Shown in pieces: positions 7,183 through 8,213 of a stretch of DNA of 8,213 bases; the stretch's first letter is position 1; each line of letters opens with the position of its first letter. A model generated the notes under the pieces. It searched no databases. It saw only the letters and a program-made list of their open reading frames with translations, and was not told the DNA's origin. Made by a program: the position numbers and the translations under genes. This stretch comes from Bacteroidota bacterium (GTDB taxonomy: Bacteria; Bacteroidota; Ignavibacteria; UBA10030): contig JALONE010000026.1 of the NCBI GenBank assembly GCA_025455125.1, forward strand, positions 1 through 8,213, given 5' to 3'.

Positions 7183-7755
7183 ATGCAACTCGTCGTCCTC
7201 GCCGCCGGAGGGTCGTCACGACTCGGCGCGCAGAAGCAGCTGCTTCAGGTCAAGGGCGTCCCCCTTGTTCGGCAAACCGTCCTTGAGGCGATCGCGAGCG
7301 CTCTCGGAACGGTCGTCGTGGTCGTCGGCGCCGAAGCTCCCGCAATCCGCTCAGCAATCGAAGACCTGCCGGTTCATGTCGTGGAGAATCCGGCATGGCA
7401 GAGCGGGATCGCATCGTCGCTGCGTGCGGGAATCGATGCCCTCCCCCCCGACGAAGATCTGATGCTCGTTATGCTCGCCGATCAGCCCGCCGTCACCACA
7501 TCGCTCCTGAAACGGCTTCACGCGGAGGTCCTCCGCACGGGTGCGCCGATCGTTGCCTGCCGGTATGCGGATACGGTCGGCGTGCCGGCGGTCTATCGCC
7601 GCTCCCTCTTCCCGCACTTGCGTTCCCTCACCGGTGACAACGGCGCAAAGCAGGTCATCCTCCAGCACCAGCACATCGCTTGTTTCGTCGAAGCGCCGGA
7701 GGCCGGCATCGACATAGACACCCTCGCGGATTGGAACGGCTACCGCGGGTCCTGA
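7183..7755 (+). CDS. mocA: MocA-like nucleotidyltransferase (molybdenum cofactor cytidylyltransferase family)
   Basis: This 190-residue protein is a MobA-like NTP transferase. MocA joins CMP to molybdopterin to make the cytosine dinucleotide cofactor used by IorAB- and CO-dehydrogenase-type hydroxylases. The nucleotide-binding loop LAAGGSSRLGAQKQLL (6-21) has the LAAG form typical of MocA rather than the LAGG form of the GTP-using MobA. ENPAWQSGIASSLRAG (68-83) and LADQP (98-102, with D100 as likely metal ligand) follow. SLTGDNGAKQVI (148-159) and the terminal DIDTLAD (177-183) complete the family pattern. Where E. coli MocA has GHP, this protein has GVPAVY (133-138), a variant that I believe is common in the wider family. 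The ATG is 2 bp after the peptidase stop, with AGGAAG at 7166-7171, so it is probably cotranslated with it. A role in serving the upstream hydroxylase is inferred from cofactor need and proximity. Other NTP transferases of this superfamily remain possible. Confidence 0.82.
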   Translation: MQLVVLAAGGSSRLGAQKQLLQVKGVPLVRQTVLEAIASALGTVVVVVGAEAPAIRSAIEDLPVHVVENPAWQSGIASSLRAGIDALPPDEDLMLVMLADQPAVTTSLLKRLHAEVLRTGAPIVACRYADTVGVPAVYRRSLFPHLRSLTGDNGAKQVILQHQHIACFVEAPEAGIDIDTLADWNGYRGS

Positions 7756-7866
7756 CCGCTCCGAGAATCCCTGCCACACCGCTCAACAGGAACTGGTTGC
7801 ATCTCACGCGGCCATTGAGTATTTTTGAGAAGTTAATATCAGATATAATTATCTGAATATATCCTC
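7756..7866 (+). promoter_or_regulatory. Intergenic region with a -10-like box upstream of the cytochrome gene
   Basis: The first half of this 111-bp gap is ordinary GC-rich sequence with no convincing terminator hairpin. The second half turns sharply AT-rich from about 7820. TATAAT lies at 7844-7849. A well-spaced -35 is missing: TTGAGA at 7825-7830 is only 13 bp away. If TATAAT is used, transcription would begin about 10 nt before the ATG, which agrees with the lack of a Shine-Dalgarno sequence there. Confidence 0.4.
7839..7856. repeat. 18-bp palindrome overlapping the -10-like box (possible operator)
   Basis: TCAGATA-TAAT-TATCTGA is a perfect inverted repeat with 7-bp arms and a 4-bp centre. 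It covers the TATAAT box and ends 10 bp before the cytochrome start codon. The position suits a repressor binding site. It does not match the FNR/CRP half-site pattern (TTGAT...ATCAA) and I cannot name a cognate regulator. Confidence 0.45.
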
Positions 7867-8213
7867 ATGAGAACAGCCAGCATCATCGCCGGGATCTTTC
7901 TCGGAGTCGCCATCGGTGTCGGCGCGTATACCTTCGTCTATGCGAAGGGGGCCTCGTACATGACCGACGACCCGAATGCGTGTGCAAATTGCCATGTCAT
8001 GAACGAGCAATTCGACGGATGGCTGAAATCCAGCCATCGTGCGGTCGCCACCTGCAACGACTGCCACACACCGTCCGGCTTCGTCGGCAAGTATGCGACC
8101 AAAGCGTCGAATGGTTTCTGGCATTCGTTCGCATTCACGACCGGCTGGTTCCCCGATCGCATACGCATCAAAGAATCGAACCGCGCCGTCACTCAGGAAT
8201 CGTGTGGAAAGTG
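7867..8213 (+). CDS. NrfH/NapC-family membrane-anchored multiheme cytochrome c, N-terminal part (3' truncated)
   Basis: The frame is open from the ATG at 7867 through 115 codons to the window end. The protein begins MRTASIIAGIFLGVAIGVGA, a single uncleaved membrane anchor (about 5-25), followed by a periplasmic domain. Haem site 1 is C39-ANC-H43 with M45 right after, the CxxCHxM pattern of NrfH where the methionine is a haem ligand. Haem site 2 is CNDCH (63-67). A third site starts at C113 (ESCGK...) and is cut by the edge. The segment NGFWHSFAFTTGWFPDRIRIKESNRAV (82-108) matches the NrfH type, in which a small tetrahaem subunit passes quinol electrons to NrfA nitrite reductase. The partner is not in view, so NrfA (ammonia-forming nitrite reduction) is an expectation from the family. 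The gene has no clear ribosome-binding site and may be near-leaderless. Confidence 0.85.
   Translation, partial: MRTASIIAGIFLGVAIGVGAYTFVYAKGASYMTDDPNACANCHVMNEQFDGWLKSSHRAVATCNDCHTPSGFVGKYATKASNGFWHSFAFTTGWFPDRIRIKESNRAVTQESCGK

Overview
The window is gene-dense and entirely plus-stranded, moderately GC-rich by eye. It holds six complete genes and two cut by the window edges. The first gene is the tail of a DUF3078-type outer-membrane beta-barrel. That family is typical of the Bacteroidota/Chlorobiota/Ignavibacteriota group. A promoter-like TTG...TAnnTTT element before the peptidase gene fits the same group. The assignment is an inference from family distribution, not a phylogenetic result.

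Region 1 (2-424) is the C-terminal end of the DUF3078-like protein. Region 2 (500-5215) is a tight four-gene cluster: a [2Fe-2S] subunit, a Tat-exported molybdenum hydroxylase subunit of the IorB / xanthine-oxidase superfamily, a zinc-motif uroporphyrinogen-decarboxylase-family protein resembling MtaA/CmuA methyltransferases, and an XdhC-family molybdenum-enzyme maturation factor. Two junctions are ATGA overlaps and a third is a 23-bp gap, so they are probably cotranscribed. A bulged hairpin with a short T-run closes the cluster at the xdhC stop codon.

Region 3 (about 5240-7755) starts with a good promoter candidate. It holds an M3-family oligoendopeptidase F gene and, 2 bp later, a MocA-like nucleotidyltransferase. 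MocA enzymes make the molybdopterin cytosine dinucleotide cofactor that IorAB-type hydroxylases generally use, so this gene probably serves the hydroxylase although it sits in a separate unit. Region 4 (7756-8213) is an AT-rich intergenic stretch with a perfect 7-bp-arm palindrome over a TATAAT box. It is followed by the start of an NrfH/NapC-type membrane-anchored multiheme cytochrome c that runs off the window.

Read together, the window encodes a FAD-less, periplasmic, two-subunit molybdenum hydroxylase with its maturation (XdhC) and cofactor (MocA) functions nearby. The substrate cannot be read from the sequence. The least expected element is the MtaA-like zinc methyltransferase homologue embedded between the hydroxylase and its maturation factor, with no corrinoid protein in view. 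I see no phage, transposon, CRISPR, tRNA or rRNA.
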